Of a stretch of 21,014 nucleotides of DNA, positions 1-7,545 are shown one piece after another. Positions within the stretch are counted from its first letter, which is position 1. Every line of letters starts with the position of its first letter. The translations under genes and the position numbers were made by a program. Location of the stretch: assembly GCA_038214135.1 (NCBI GenBank), contig JBBQSD010000115.1:1-21014 (forward strand), read 5' to 3'. The notes beneath the pieces are model-generated. The model did no database searches. It was not told the origin of the DNA and saw nothing but the letters and a program-made list of their open reading frames with translations. Origin of the DNA: JANLSE01 sp038214135 (GTDB lineage Bacteria; Chloroflexota; Chloroflexia; Chloroflexales; Roseiflexaceae).

Positions 1-1054
1 TCTCAGCAGTGCGGCCGGCCTTCTCAAGCGCCAGAATGGCATAGTTGGCTTTGCGCTCGCGTTCATAGCTGCGTGTGAATGAGCCACCGACAGGAGCGAA
101 GGTTGCAATCTGCGCCAGGAGTTCGTTCGCAAGAACGCTCCATGCCTCTGGTGGATATGGGTACGCAAGCACCTGCTGTGCGCCATAGCAGAGATCATAT
201 GGATCGCGCAGCAGCGCATCGATCGTGAAGCGCAACTGTTCGTCTGGTGCGAGCGTTGAGCGCGGTAACGCCGTAAAAACTAGTGCGAGGCATGATCCAA
301 TCTCGGTGAGCGTCTCGCCTTCATCATGCGACTGATCGGCTTGTTCCATCCCAGCTTCGAGCAGTTGTTCGCCAAGCTGCACAATCGCATCGGCATAGCC
401 CTGATCGAGAAGCCGCTGGAGCCCATCACGAATCGGGCCGAAATCGGGTGAATCCCGATCCTCCCAATCGTCATCCCAATCGGATAGTGCGCACGCAGCG
501 GCGATCCGCCGACTCAGATCGGCCTCAAGCTGCCCAATATCCTCAGTCGTGAGCATCTGGCGCACCGCCAGTGCATCGCGCACCTCGGGGAAGCGCTGCG
601 TCAGTTCGAGCATCAGCGTCACGAGTTCGTCGTGCGACAGGTTGCCAAGAAATGCCTCCAACGCAGGATCGCCACTGGCTTCGATCGTTGGCGACCATGG
701 AGCCGCCAAGCGATCCAATCGCACGAGACGTGCATCGTGGGTGCCTACGACTGGCAAGGGGAGCGCCTGTTTCGGACGCATCAGGTAGGCCAGGGCTACC
801 GCGACGGCATGCTTACAGGCAACACCGTACGGGCATGAGCAATCCGATTCAAACTGCTGTTGGCCAATCCGCATCCGCGTCGCATAGCGGCTGGTTCCCT
901 GCACCCATGCCACCAGATCGCCGGATTCGCTCATCGCGAGATCATGGACATGCCCGCGCTGTTGGTACGCTTGACCACGCTGATAGACGGCATCGCCCGC
1001 CCAGCTTCTCAGCCGCGCCCGATCGCCCGTTTCTTCGACCCGCATCTGCGGCAT
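1..1054 (-). CDS. SWIM zinc-finger protein, 3' end outside window
   Basis: This open frame has no stop before the left edge, so 351 residues of an N-terminal part are visible. The start at 1054 follows a strong ribosome site (GGAGGGGAG, about 5 nt upstream). The SWIM motif CxCx(n)CxH is clear: Cys72, Cys74, Cys80, His82, in DCSCPYGVACKH. SWIM domains bind zinc and act in DNA binding or protein-protein contacts. After it comes an acidic, mostly helical region (about residues 105-351) with a DWDDDWEDRD stretch near residue 195. In many bacteria such genes stand beside MoxR ATPase and VWA genes. Here a MoxR gene lies at the opposite edge of the window, facing outward, so any link is unproven. 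The family is certain; the cellular role is unknown. Confidence 0.85.
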   Translation of the reverse strand, partial: MPQMRVEETGDRARLRSWAGDAVYQRGQAYQQRGHVHDLAMSESGDLVAWVQGTSRYATRMRIGQQQFESDCSCPYGVACKHAVAVALAYLMRPKQALPLPVVGTHDARLVRLDRLAAPWSPTIEASGDPALEAFLGNLSHDELVTLMLELTQRFPEVRDALAVRQMLTTEDIGQLEADLSRRIAAACALSDWDDDWEDRDSPDFGPIRDGLQRLLDQGYADAIVQLGEQLLEAGMEQADQSHDEGETLTEIGSCLALVFTALPRSTLAPDEQLRFTIDALLRDPYDLCYGAQQVLAYPYPPEAWSVLANELLAQIATFAPVGGSFTRSYERERKANYAILALEKAGRTAE

Positions 1055-1106
1055 AGTAGCTCCCCTCCATTGTTCACAGCGCTTCACAGACCACCATGCT
1101 GCGCGT

Positions 1107-1112
1107 ATTGTA
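1107..1112 (-). promoter_or_regulatory. candidate -10 box for the SWIM gene
   Basis: On the minus strand a TACAAT hexamer lies 52 bp upstream of the start at 1054. No good -35 box is visible at the usual spacing, so this is a weak call. Confidence 0.3.
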
Positions 1113-1254
1113 GCGTCAGTTGGCGCGCCGTGCGGAGTGGGGTCGATGAGATGGACGACGTTCATGGTCGGAGCACGCTAGAGATCGACAGCGTATATGC
1201 CAGTATCCTGCCATATCACCAAGTCGACGAGTTTACCGTATACTGGGTGTGGGA

Positions 1255-1263
1255 TGCTATAAT
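1255..1263 (+). promoter_or_regulatory. extended -10 promoter for the small gene/nucleotidyltransferase pair
   Basis: TGCTATAAT is a perfect extended -10 element (TGN plus TATAAT), 67 bp upstream of the start at 1331. No strong -35 box is present, which is normal for extended -10 promoters. The same nonamer precedes the gene at 13264. A short hairpin (CCCAC/GTGGG, 1280-1297) lies in the predicted leader. Confidence 0.6.
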
Positions 1264-1330
1264 AATCCTTGCTCACTCGCCCACAGAATAGAGTGGGTCA
1301 CACGCACTGGCTTACAGAAGGAAGTGGCTC

Positions 1331-1597
1331 ATGGCTTCGATGATCTCGGATGTTTCACCAACCATCGCATCCATGCTGGTCGAGCATTGGCGTGTGACTC
1401 CGTCGTGGCAAAAGCTTGCCGATGTGAATGAACTGAACGAGACCTTGAAGTTGCTCGCGCTCAGCGATCTCCGCCGCCGCTACCCCGCCGAGTCGGAGGC
1501 ACAATTGCAGCGTCGTCTGGCAACGCGCTGGCTTGGATCGGAGCTGGCGGATCGAGTCTACGGACCCATCCCCGAGGATGCCGATGCAGCCCACTGA
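1331..1597 (+). CDS. small protein of unknown function, partner of nucleotidyltransferase
   Basis: The 88-residue product has no signal peptide, membrane segment or metal motif. It is rich in Arg, Leu and Ala in its second half (LRRRYP, then LQRRLATRWLG), which predicts helices and a basic face. The start is supported by AGGAAG six nt upstream of the ATG. Its 3' end overlaps the start of the next gene by 14 bp, so the two are probably translated together. I recall similar short proteins ending in a 'R(Y/H)P...L..RLA...LG.ELA..VYG' pattern beside nucleotidyltransferase genes in Chloroflexota and cyanobacteria, but cannot name the family. It could be the antitoxin or adaptor half of a two-gene module. 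Confidence 0.7.
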   Translation: MASMISDVSPTIASMLVEHWRVTPSWQKLADVNELNETLKLLALSDLRRRYPAESEAQLQRRLATRWLGSELADRVYGPIPEDADAAH

Positions 1598-2237
1598 CGT
1601 CCTGCTGCTCGTCACTGAGGCACTGGAGTCGCTTGGTATTGCCTATTGCGTTGGCGGCTCGTTTGCGAGCTCAACCTATGGCGAACCACGCGCCACCCGT
1701 GATGTCGATATTCTTGTGGCACTCCCCGTGAACAAAGCAGCGCGCTTTGTGGCACTGATCGAACCCGATTTCTTCGTACAACTCACCGATATTCATGAGG
1801 CTATCGCGCTGGCCCCGTCGCTCCGTGACGATCCACTCCGGCGAGCGACATGCAACCTCGTCCATCGCAGCAGCTTCTTCCGGGTTGATCTGTTCATATC
1901 ATCAAGCCGAGCGTACGAGCTCGCCCAACTGTCGCGCCGCATTCCGCAGACGGTTGCGCTCAACCCGGAGCGGCAGGCCTATTTTGTGAGTCCAGAAGAT
2001 ATCATTCTGATCAAGTTGGACTGGTACCGTATGGCGCAGGGTGTGCTCGATCGCCAGTGGACCGATGTGCAATCGGTGATCACAACCCAAGGCAAAATCC
2101 TTGATCTGGCCTACCTGCATCACTGGGCCTCTCAACTTGCGATTGCTGATTTGCTCGACGCGGCACTTCGTGGAGCATCACCACCAAAGTCGGCACCGCC
2201 GGATGACGATTCGCAGCAGATGCGCTTGGATATTTGA
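1584..2237 (+). CDS. MNT/AbiEii-like nucleotidyltransferase
   Basis: The product is 217 residues from the ATG at 1584, which has GAGG six nt upstream. An in-frame ATG at 1578 abuts that site and is less likely. The nucleotidyltransferase signature is present: GGSFASS (24-30) followed by RATRDVDI (36-43), giving the metal-binding pair Asp40/Asp42. A third acidic residue in FFRVDLF (Asp102) fits the third catalytic carboxylate. The C-terminal part is helical, and its last 20 residues are acidic and probably disordered. Proteins of this fold transfer NMP to proteins or RNA and often form toxin-antitoxin pairs with a small neighbour (MNT/HEPN, AbiEi/AbiEii). The 88-residue upstream partner is not a recognisable HEPN or AbiEi protein, so the toxin-antitoxin reading is an inference. 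Confidence 0.8.
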   Translation: MQPTDVLLLVTEALESLGIAYCVGGSFASSTYGEPRATRDVDILVALPVNKAARFVALIEPDFFVQLTDIHEAIALAPSLRDDPLRRATCNLVHRSSFFRVDLFISSSRAYELAQLSRRIPQTVALNPERQAYFVSPEDIILIKLDWYRMAQGVLDRQWTDVQSVITTQGKILDLAYLHHWASQLAIADLLDAALRGASPPKSAPPDDDSQQMRLDI

Positions 2238-3289
2238 GCACAGTTGATGAGAGCGAGCAAAGCTAACTGCATCGTGACGGGCTATGCTGCCACCTCCCGC
2301 CACGGCACATACCGACGAAGGATGGTCGTTTTCGTGAATGAAATAGTGCACATGCTCTCGCGATACCACTAGCGATAGTACATATTTCACCCACTGCAAC
2401 ATATCACCGCAGCCACTGCACGTGAAAGTCAGCGGCTACACCTGAGTCCTTTCACTTGCAGTGGGTGTGACTTTCACCTGCATTATTGTAGGCTTCCACC
2501 TGCACTCATGCAGTTTTGCAATGAAATGGTTAAATAAAAGTTGAAATTTTATGGTGTTCTGTGGTCGGTAGGTTCAGTGCAATGTATCAGCGCACAGGAT
2601 TTTGAGGAGGCGGTGCGCGGTCTCGACGGAAGTCCGTAACCAAAATTACCTGATCTCGGTATTGCTCGGTTCGCTTATCAATAGCGAATATGAGAGGCTG
2701 GCTATCGAGATGTTTGGACGTAGTCATGACCGATCATCAGCTGATTCTATCCGCTGATCCAACGAGCGTGACGCTCAGATCGATCCGCGATTCTCAGTCC
2801 CATCATTAGCCAGTAGTTGACAGATCCGGTGGCTATGATTCTCGATGACGCGAAACGCGGCGAATCGGTCTTTACATGAATCAAATGCGGTGCATTACTG
2901 TCATTGGTGCACATGATCGGGTGTGTCGCCAGGATTTAGTCAAAGCCGTAGGGCCACGATCAGCGGCGCACTCACAGCCCGAGTATGTGCAACGTCTACG
3001 CCCTCAGCACCACTAACCCAATGGGTTCGGACTCGTTGGCAACATATCCCACGCTTCCAGCGGTCTCACCCTGGCGTGCTGTCGCGTGCGAAGAGGGTGA
3101 GACCAATGCTATTGGCGTGTGTTGACGATCGGCGAAGCCATCCAGGAGATCGTGGCGCAATTGCGCCCAAACTTACCGCCCAATGTGAGGAACCTTCTGG
3201 CTGACCCAGCCTAGTTTCGCATCCTGATGCGGCAAATCGTTCGGTTGATCGCTCTGGATGTTTTGGTATGATCACCTGCTTCCTGATAT
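2238..3289. other. long gene-poor stretch with repeats and possible coding relics
   Basis: About 1.05 kb contains no frame with a convincing start, ribosome site and protein-like composition. It holds the repeat cluster at 2388-2504, an A/T-rich patch at about 2515-2560, and an 11-bp inverted repeat at 3062-3072/3094-3104. There is also a short plus-strand frame ending in a TAG near 3207 whose translation (GEAIQEIVAQLRPNLPP) looks protein-like but is too short to identify. Together with the broken genes just to the right, this suggests a degraded region. Confidence 0.5.
2388..2504. repeat. iteron-like direct repeats (22-bp period) with interleaved inverted repeats
   Basis: Three copies of T(T/C)CAC(C/T)TGCA start at 2451, 2473 and 2495, a spacing of exactly 22 bp (two helical turns). 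An inverted copy, TGCACGTGAA, is at 2417-2426. Two longer inverted repeats interlock here. One is a perfect 12-bp pair, 2388-2399 with 2456-2467. The other is a 15-bp pair with one mismatch, 2417-2431 with 2468-2482. An A/T-rich stretch follows. The layout resembles clustered binding sites (iterons or multiple operators) or a structured RNA; I see no replication initiator gene in the window. Confidence 0.6.
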
Positions 3290-4252
3290 CTACACCCCGC
3301 ACTCCAGAAAATGCACCTGTGCCGCGCTGAGGTGTACCACATCAGCCTGCAGGCTATCAGTCAACTGGACGCTACTGCGTGGCCCGATGATGGGAATAGT
3401 CGTGAATGGTTGGGCGCAGAGATAGCCAAGCACAATCTGTGTAGTACTTAGCCCGGTCTCTGCTGCCAGGTGCTGCACACGCAACGCACGTTGATCGTTC
3501 TCGGGATCAGCATACATCCGTTGGTGTATATCACGCAGACCGACACGTGTGCCATTTAGGATCCGCTGGAACAGTCCATTGGCCTGGGCTGACCACGGTA
3601 CTGCCGCGAGGTTCGTCGCCTGATGCAGGTCATGAAGTTCCGCATCCATTACCACCACGGTCGGATCGCCAATCACTGCTGCATTAACAACGCCCAGATT
3701 CCAGAGCATCTGGTCGGCCACAAAACCAACCCAGCCAAGCGCAGCAGCAGCGGCCTGGGCAGCCCGAATACGCGGCTCACGCCAGTTCGAGCAGCCAGCA
3801 TAGCGAATTTTCCCCGCCTGTACGAGCGTTTGGAGTGCCATCATTAGCTCCTCGACCGGTCGCGTCGGATCGTCTCGGTGCAGGTAGTACAAATCGATCG
3901 CCTCAACACCCAGATTGCGCAGGCTCTGATCGACATCTGTCTCGATCTCGTGCTGCGAGAGGCGGCCGATCTGCATGGCCGACAAATCAGGATGGCCACC
4001 CTTCGTGGCCACGATCAGATCGGCTTGCCCGCCACGCGCACGGAGCCAATCGCCGATCAAGCGCTCACTCAGCCCGCGGCCATATGGTACCCACTCAGCA
4101 TAGACAAGCGCGGTGTCAAGAAAACGGCCGCCAGTAGCAACGAACTGATCAAGCATCCGAAACGACTCAGCCCGCTCGATCGCGGTACCCATATCGGCGG
4201 TGCCCAGACAAATCGGCGAGACATGCGACCCACAGGGCACTGCCATCGCCAT
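3290..4252 (-). CDS. aldo/keto reductase
   Basis: From the ATG at 4252 the protein has 320 residues, normal for the family. It should be a cytosolic NAD(P)H-dependent TIM-barrel oxidoreductase. The catalytic tetrad is visible: Asp46 (FLDTA), Tyr51 (VYAEW), Lys84 (VATKGG) and His125 (YYLHRDD). The cofactor-binding C-terminal part includes IPIIGPRSS. The start is uncertain: a TTG at 4258 and a second ATG at 4246 are alternatives, and none has a good ribosome site. The first codons lie inside the 3' part of the truncated epimerase, read in another frame, so the native start may have been lost in the deletion that joined the two. It is the last gene of the apiose-type operon; its substrate is unknown. 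Confidence 0.85.
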   Translation of the reverse strand: MAMAVPCGSHVSPICLGTADMGTAIERAESFRMLDQFVATGGRFLDTALVYAEWVPYGRGLSERLIGDWLRARGGQADLIVATKGGHPDLSAMQIGRLSQHEIETDVDQSLRNLGVEAIDLYYLHRDDPTRPVEELMMALQTLVQAGKIRYAGCSNWREPRIRAAQAAAAALGWVGFVADQMLWNLGVVNAAVIGDPTVVVMDAELHDLHQATNLAAVPWSAQANGLFQRILNGTRVGLRDIHQRMYADPENDQRALRVQHLAAETGLSTTQIVLGYLCAQPFTTIPIIGPRSSVQLTDSLQADVVHLSAAQVHFLECGV

Positions 4253-4802
4253 GAACAAGGATGGGCTTACCTTTCAGCAGCCGATCAAAGATGCGTGTAC
4301 TCCATCCAGAAAAGTCGACGATTCCCTTGCCCTCCCCATATGACATTGCTGGCCGAATGGTTGTTACCGACAACTTACCCTGCTGATGCGCAGCCGCGAA
4401 GATATCTTCGCACAATATCTTGTTGCGCCCATACTCGTTATTACCCTTGCGTGGTTCAATCTCTCGAAGTGGATAGCGGCTGGCCGGTTTACTATATACA
4501 TCGACCGTGCTACAGAAGATATACTGCCCTGTCCGGCCCTGAAACGCTTCCACAGCACTCTGCGCGTGGTCTGGCGTGAACGTAAGCATGTCAATCACAC
4601 AGTCAAAACTGCCCAGGCTGGCGATCTGTTGAATGAACGCTGGGTAGTTGTAGCGGTCACCAGTAAGAATTGTTGCACCTGCATTGAAACGAACCGGCGA
4701 CTGTCCTCTATTGTAAAGCGTCACATCAACACCCCGCTCCAGGCACGTACGGGTAATTGCGCTGCTAATCAGACCTGTTCCACCAATGATCAAGACTTTC
4801 AT
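4167..4802 (-). pseudogene. NAD-dependent epimerase/dehydratase, 3'-truncated
   Basis: The frame begins as a typical extended SDR: GGTGLIS (7-13) for NAD binding, CSTVDVY near 97-103, and the catalytic YxxxK pair Tyr124/Lys128. It is family-like up to KPILVHGDGSALW (about 179-191). From there the 20 remaining residues are an out-of-frame reading of the aldo/keto reductase gene. Relatives are usually 300-340 residues, so about the last third (substrate-binding part) is missing. The simplest explanation is a deletion with its junction near 4225-4232. The start at 4802 overlaps the stop of the preceding broken gene as ATGA, which preserves the original operon spacing. A truncated but still translated protein cannot be excluded. 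Confidence 0.75.
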
Positions 4803-5481
4803 GCTTGGTTCCTTGTGGTATTCAATTCATGTGATTGACGAAACCAGACCAGCCAATCCCCGGCGCTAGGTGCCACAATGTTTAGGTTCACAATGCGCTG
4901 GATGGCTGTAAAGCCAATTGTTCTGTCGCCAGTCCGCACATTGACCCACTCCATCATCAGATTCGCTGCGAGGCTTCGCGTATCGAGTATCAATGCGGAG
5001 GCATCTGGAACGTAAATCACGGCCATATCTCCCGTTTCCGTACGCGCTGCAACAGCGGGAGCGCGCATGCCAGACTGAATTGGCTGAGCCAGGAGCATGT
5101 CGGGCGCAGGTTGGAATCGCCACCAGTCTACGGATGTGAAAAACTGATAGAGATGCTGCATCTGCTGTACGGGTTCATGTGTTTCAAATGGTGTGCCCTG
5201 ATCAGGTGAGATACAGGTGAGCCTGCCAGACTGGTTGTGGAGTGCGCTGTTGCCTTGATCCGAGCAGCGTTGCTGTATTCCCACGATCCCAATTCAGTAG
5301 GAGCAAAGCGTATTCGCCATATGTTGCCACCATCCCAGAAACCATCGACCTCGACACGTTGATTTGATGGCGATACGAACGTTGCCTTGAGATCAGCGTC
5401 CTGAAATGGGTTTTCATACGCCTGCTGGCTTATGAGTGCCACCTCAAACCGACTCCATTTCGGGATCACCTGGGTCGGCAT
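4799..5481 (-). pseudogene. apiosidase-like glycoside hydrolase remnant: DUF5060 plus C-terminal domain, catalytic domain missing
   Basis: A good start (AAGGAG five nt upstream of 5481) opens a DUF5060-type N-terminal domain (EVAL..QAYENPFQDADLKATF, FWDGGNIWRIRFAPTELGSW). After about residue 71 the homology moves to another frame (RCSDQGNSALHNQSGRLTC), which shows a one-base indel near 5262-5275. That second frame passes directly, near 5160-5200, into the end of the family (HLYQFFTSVDWWRFQPAPDMLL, then a small beta domain ending at 4799). Intact relatives carry the PF13204 (DUF4038, apiosidase-like) TIM barrel of about 300 residues between these parts; it is absent. GH140 apiosidases have this catalytic domain, which fits the apiose genes upstream. 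The gene is almost certainly dead. The stop overlaps the next start as ATGA. Confidence 0.75.
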
Positions 5482-5592
5482 AGATTCTCCTTCTTGATGG
5501 CATTTATGACTTTACAGATGCTCTTCTTGCGGCTGCCGATTACCGGATGATGGTGCCAGCCATCAAACTCGCCTTACCACGCAATCAAGCAC

Positions 5593-6636
5593 CTAGATTG
5601 ACTGCATAGAGGATGGTCGAAAGAAGAGCACCCGCTTCTCTGCCGCAGATTGGTACGCTCCAAAAACCAGTCTGATCGTGTTTAGGTTGTCTTCACCAGT
5701 TGTTTCGGCCTGATCGCCATTTAGGTGCCGTACGAAGCTTGCCTGACAGGGGACAATACTGGAATGGACAAGATCATACGCAGGGTCGGCCCAGCTATAA
5801 CGTGGCGGTGGAAAGCGCTGGATCCAGGTACCTTGCCCAGTTGTCTCGCGGATGACGAAATCTGGCCCTAGCTCTAGAAACCCCTGGTCGCCCTCAATGT
5901 AGACATAGGTCTCCGGAAAACGCTCAATCTCGGTTTTGCTTGCATAGCTCATTTCAGCAACAACCGTGATCGGGCGTTGGCCCATGCTCATGATCACGGT
6001 GGCGACATCTTCGCCACGGATATCGGCATGGACGCGCGTCGTTTGGCAATACAGACTGTGGGCATCGCCAAAAAGGAAGCGCGCCGTATCCAAAATATGG
6101 CTGCCGATGTCGGTCAGGATGAATTGGTCAAGTTCTTTGAGAAACGGCTGGTTATCGAAGACCGGAAAGCTACTACAGTAGTGGATGCGTGCCCGAAATG
6201 GGGTGCCTATTCGGCCCGACTGCAGCTGCTGTTTAAGCTGTCGGATCGGATGCTGCCAGCGCCAGTTCTCATTAATCAGTAACGCCACCCCAGCCTGCCC
6301 ACAAATCGCAACCATTTCCTCGGCCTCGGCTAGGTTTGTTGCCATGGGCTTCTGGCAGACCACTGCAACATGGTTTGCTGCACCAAGGCGCGTGAATGAC
6401 GCATGCGTCTCAACGCTGGTGCAGATATCGATGAAATCAAGCTGCTCGTGCTGGAGCAATGCAATCGGATTATCGTAGATCGCGGGAATGCCAAATTGCT
6501 TTGCAAGCTGCTCAGCTTTGGCACGTGTGCGGTTATAGAGCGCCACACATTCAACTCCACCTGCCTCCAGCCAGCCAGCGAGCTGATAGCGCGCCCAGAA
6601 CCCGCATCCGAACATGGCAAAACGCAGGTTGCGCAT
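5593..6636 (-). CDS. apsD: Gfo/Idh/MocA dehydrogenase, probable D-apiose dehydrogenase
   Basis: The 347-residue product starts at 6636 behind GGAGG (five nt spacing). It has an N-terminal Rossmann fold (FGCGFWA, residues 9-15) and the family Lys in QKP (95-97, usually EKP). The substrate-domain motif DIGSHILDT (from Asp176 to His180 and beyond) matches the D-x-x-x-H pattern of the superfamily. The FWARYQL context after the nucleotide loop resembles what I remember of ApsD, which oxidises D-apiose to D-apionolactone with NAD+. The neighbours encode lactonase-, oxidoisomerase-, kinase- and RuBisCO-like proteins of the same pathway, and this supports the call more than the sequence alone. It follows the ApnO-like gene by 13 bp. 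Another sugar specificity is possible. Confidence 0.7.
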   Translation of the reverse strand: MRNLRFAMFGCGFWARYQLAGWLEAGGVECVALYNRTRAKAEQLAKQFGIPAIYDNPIALLQHEQLDFIDICTSVETHASFTRLGAANHVAVVCQKPMATNLAEAEEMVAICGQAGVALLINENWRWQHPIRQLKQQLQSGRIGTPFRARIHYCSSFPVFDNQPFLKELDQFILTDIGSHILDTARFLFGDAHSLYCQTTRVHADIRGEDVATVIMSMGQRPITVVAEMSYASKTEIERFPETYVYIEGDQGFLELGPDFVIRETTGQGTWIQRFPPPRYSWADPAYDLVHSSIVPCQASFVRHLNGDQAETTGEDNLNTIRLVFGAYQSAAEKRVLFFRPSSMQSI

Positions 6637-6649
6637 GAGCGCCTCCGTA

Positions 6650-7492
6650 TTAGTCTTGAGCCGTAATCGCCCGCACACTCTGCTGGATTGCCGCAATAGT
6701 CATGATCTGCTCCTTCCAGTCCGGCTTGAAGATCTTGTTGTAGGCCTGCGCAATCGCAAGCTGCGCGCCATCGGAAAACGGGAAACCGGTCAGGCCAAAG
6801 ATGATCGCAAATTCAATCCGCGCATGCCCGGACAGAAACTCCCAGGCAACCTCAGCTGGAACCCCCAGTTTGACGGCTTCGTCGTAGGCTTCTTTGATTG
6901 CAGTAATGACGGTTGCAGTAAAGGTTTCGGCCAGTGCAGGCTCTAAGATCGCCATCTGCTCAACGGTAATCCGGAATGCTTTCATGACCGGTGCATACAT
7001 AGCGCGCGAGATCTGCTCTCCACGAGAATAGGCCTCCTCGGGGCCATGATGCAGTGCACAGACGATGTGATGCTTGGCATCGACCCCACCAAACCAATCG
7101 GTGCGTGCCGCCTCAGTCACCTCATCATGAAACATGGGTGGATGACAGGGATGGGCGACAAAGTAAATCAGATCCTGGCGAATTGTTACAGCGCCAGCAT
7201 AACTCGCCGCTGGATCAAGCCCAATTACCATCGTCCCAGGCTTAAGATCTGGAACGATCATCTGCGTAATGTGTCCAATCAAGTTGTCAGGCACAGCCAG
7301 AATCACTGCATCTGCGCGACGGAGCGCCTCGTCCTGAGGTGTAGCCTGCAGACCGCGTGCGGCCAGCCGCGCCAGCCCCGATTCACTGATTTCGATGTAG
7401 TCGACTAGGTAGCCAGTGTTATCCTTCAGATTGTCGCCGATCCGGCAGCCCATTTTGCCACCAGCACCCATGAGAGCAAGGCGAATGGTCAT
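6650..7492 (-). CDS. apnO: probable D-apionate oxidoisomerase (phosphogluconate dehydrogenase-like)
   Basis: The start at 7492 has a near-perfect ribosome site (AGGAGG, five nt spacing), giving 280 residues. A Rossmann loop GAGGKMG lies at 9-15, and AVPDN and GLDPAASYAG follow. Next comes the conserved AHPCHPPMF segment (113-121), typical of the family with a 6-phosphogluconate-dehydrogenase-like C-terminal domain. The C-terminal half is all-helical and ends with a Lys-rich segment (NKIFKPDWK). ApnO proteins convert D-apionate to 3-oxo-isoapionate with NAD+. The gene lies 53 bp after the OiaK-like kinase and 13 bp before the ApsD-like dehydrogenase. The family is secure; the substrate rests on gene context. 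Confidence 0.72.
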   Translation of the reverse strand: MTIRLALMGAGGKMGCRIGDNLKDNTGYLVDYIEISESGLARLAARGLQATPQDEALRRADAVILAVPDNLIGHITQMIVPDLKPGTMVIGLDPAASYAGAVTIRQDLIYFVAHPCHPPMFHDEVTEAARTDWFGGVDAKHHIVCALHHGPEEAYSRGEQISRAMYAPVMKAFRITVEQMAILEPALAETFTATVITAIKEAYDEAVKLGVPAEVAWEFLSGHARIEFAIIFGLTGFPFSDGAQLAIAQAYNKIFKPDWKEQIMTIAAIQQSVRAITAQD

Positions 7493-7545
7493 AAGACCTC
7501 CTATCTGCAAATTGCACAATCTACTGCAACTCTACTATACTCCGG

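Noticed and set aside
571..1056. Plus-strand open frames over the left 1 kb
   Set aside because: They lie opposite the SWIM gene, which has a strong ribosome site and a real zinc motif; the plus frames are compositional shadows.
2923..3204. 93-residue plus-strand frame as a gene
   Set aside because: No ribosome site, Arg/Ser/Thr-rich shadow-like composition, and it overlaps the inverted repeat region.
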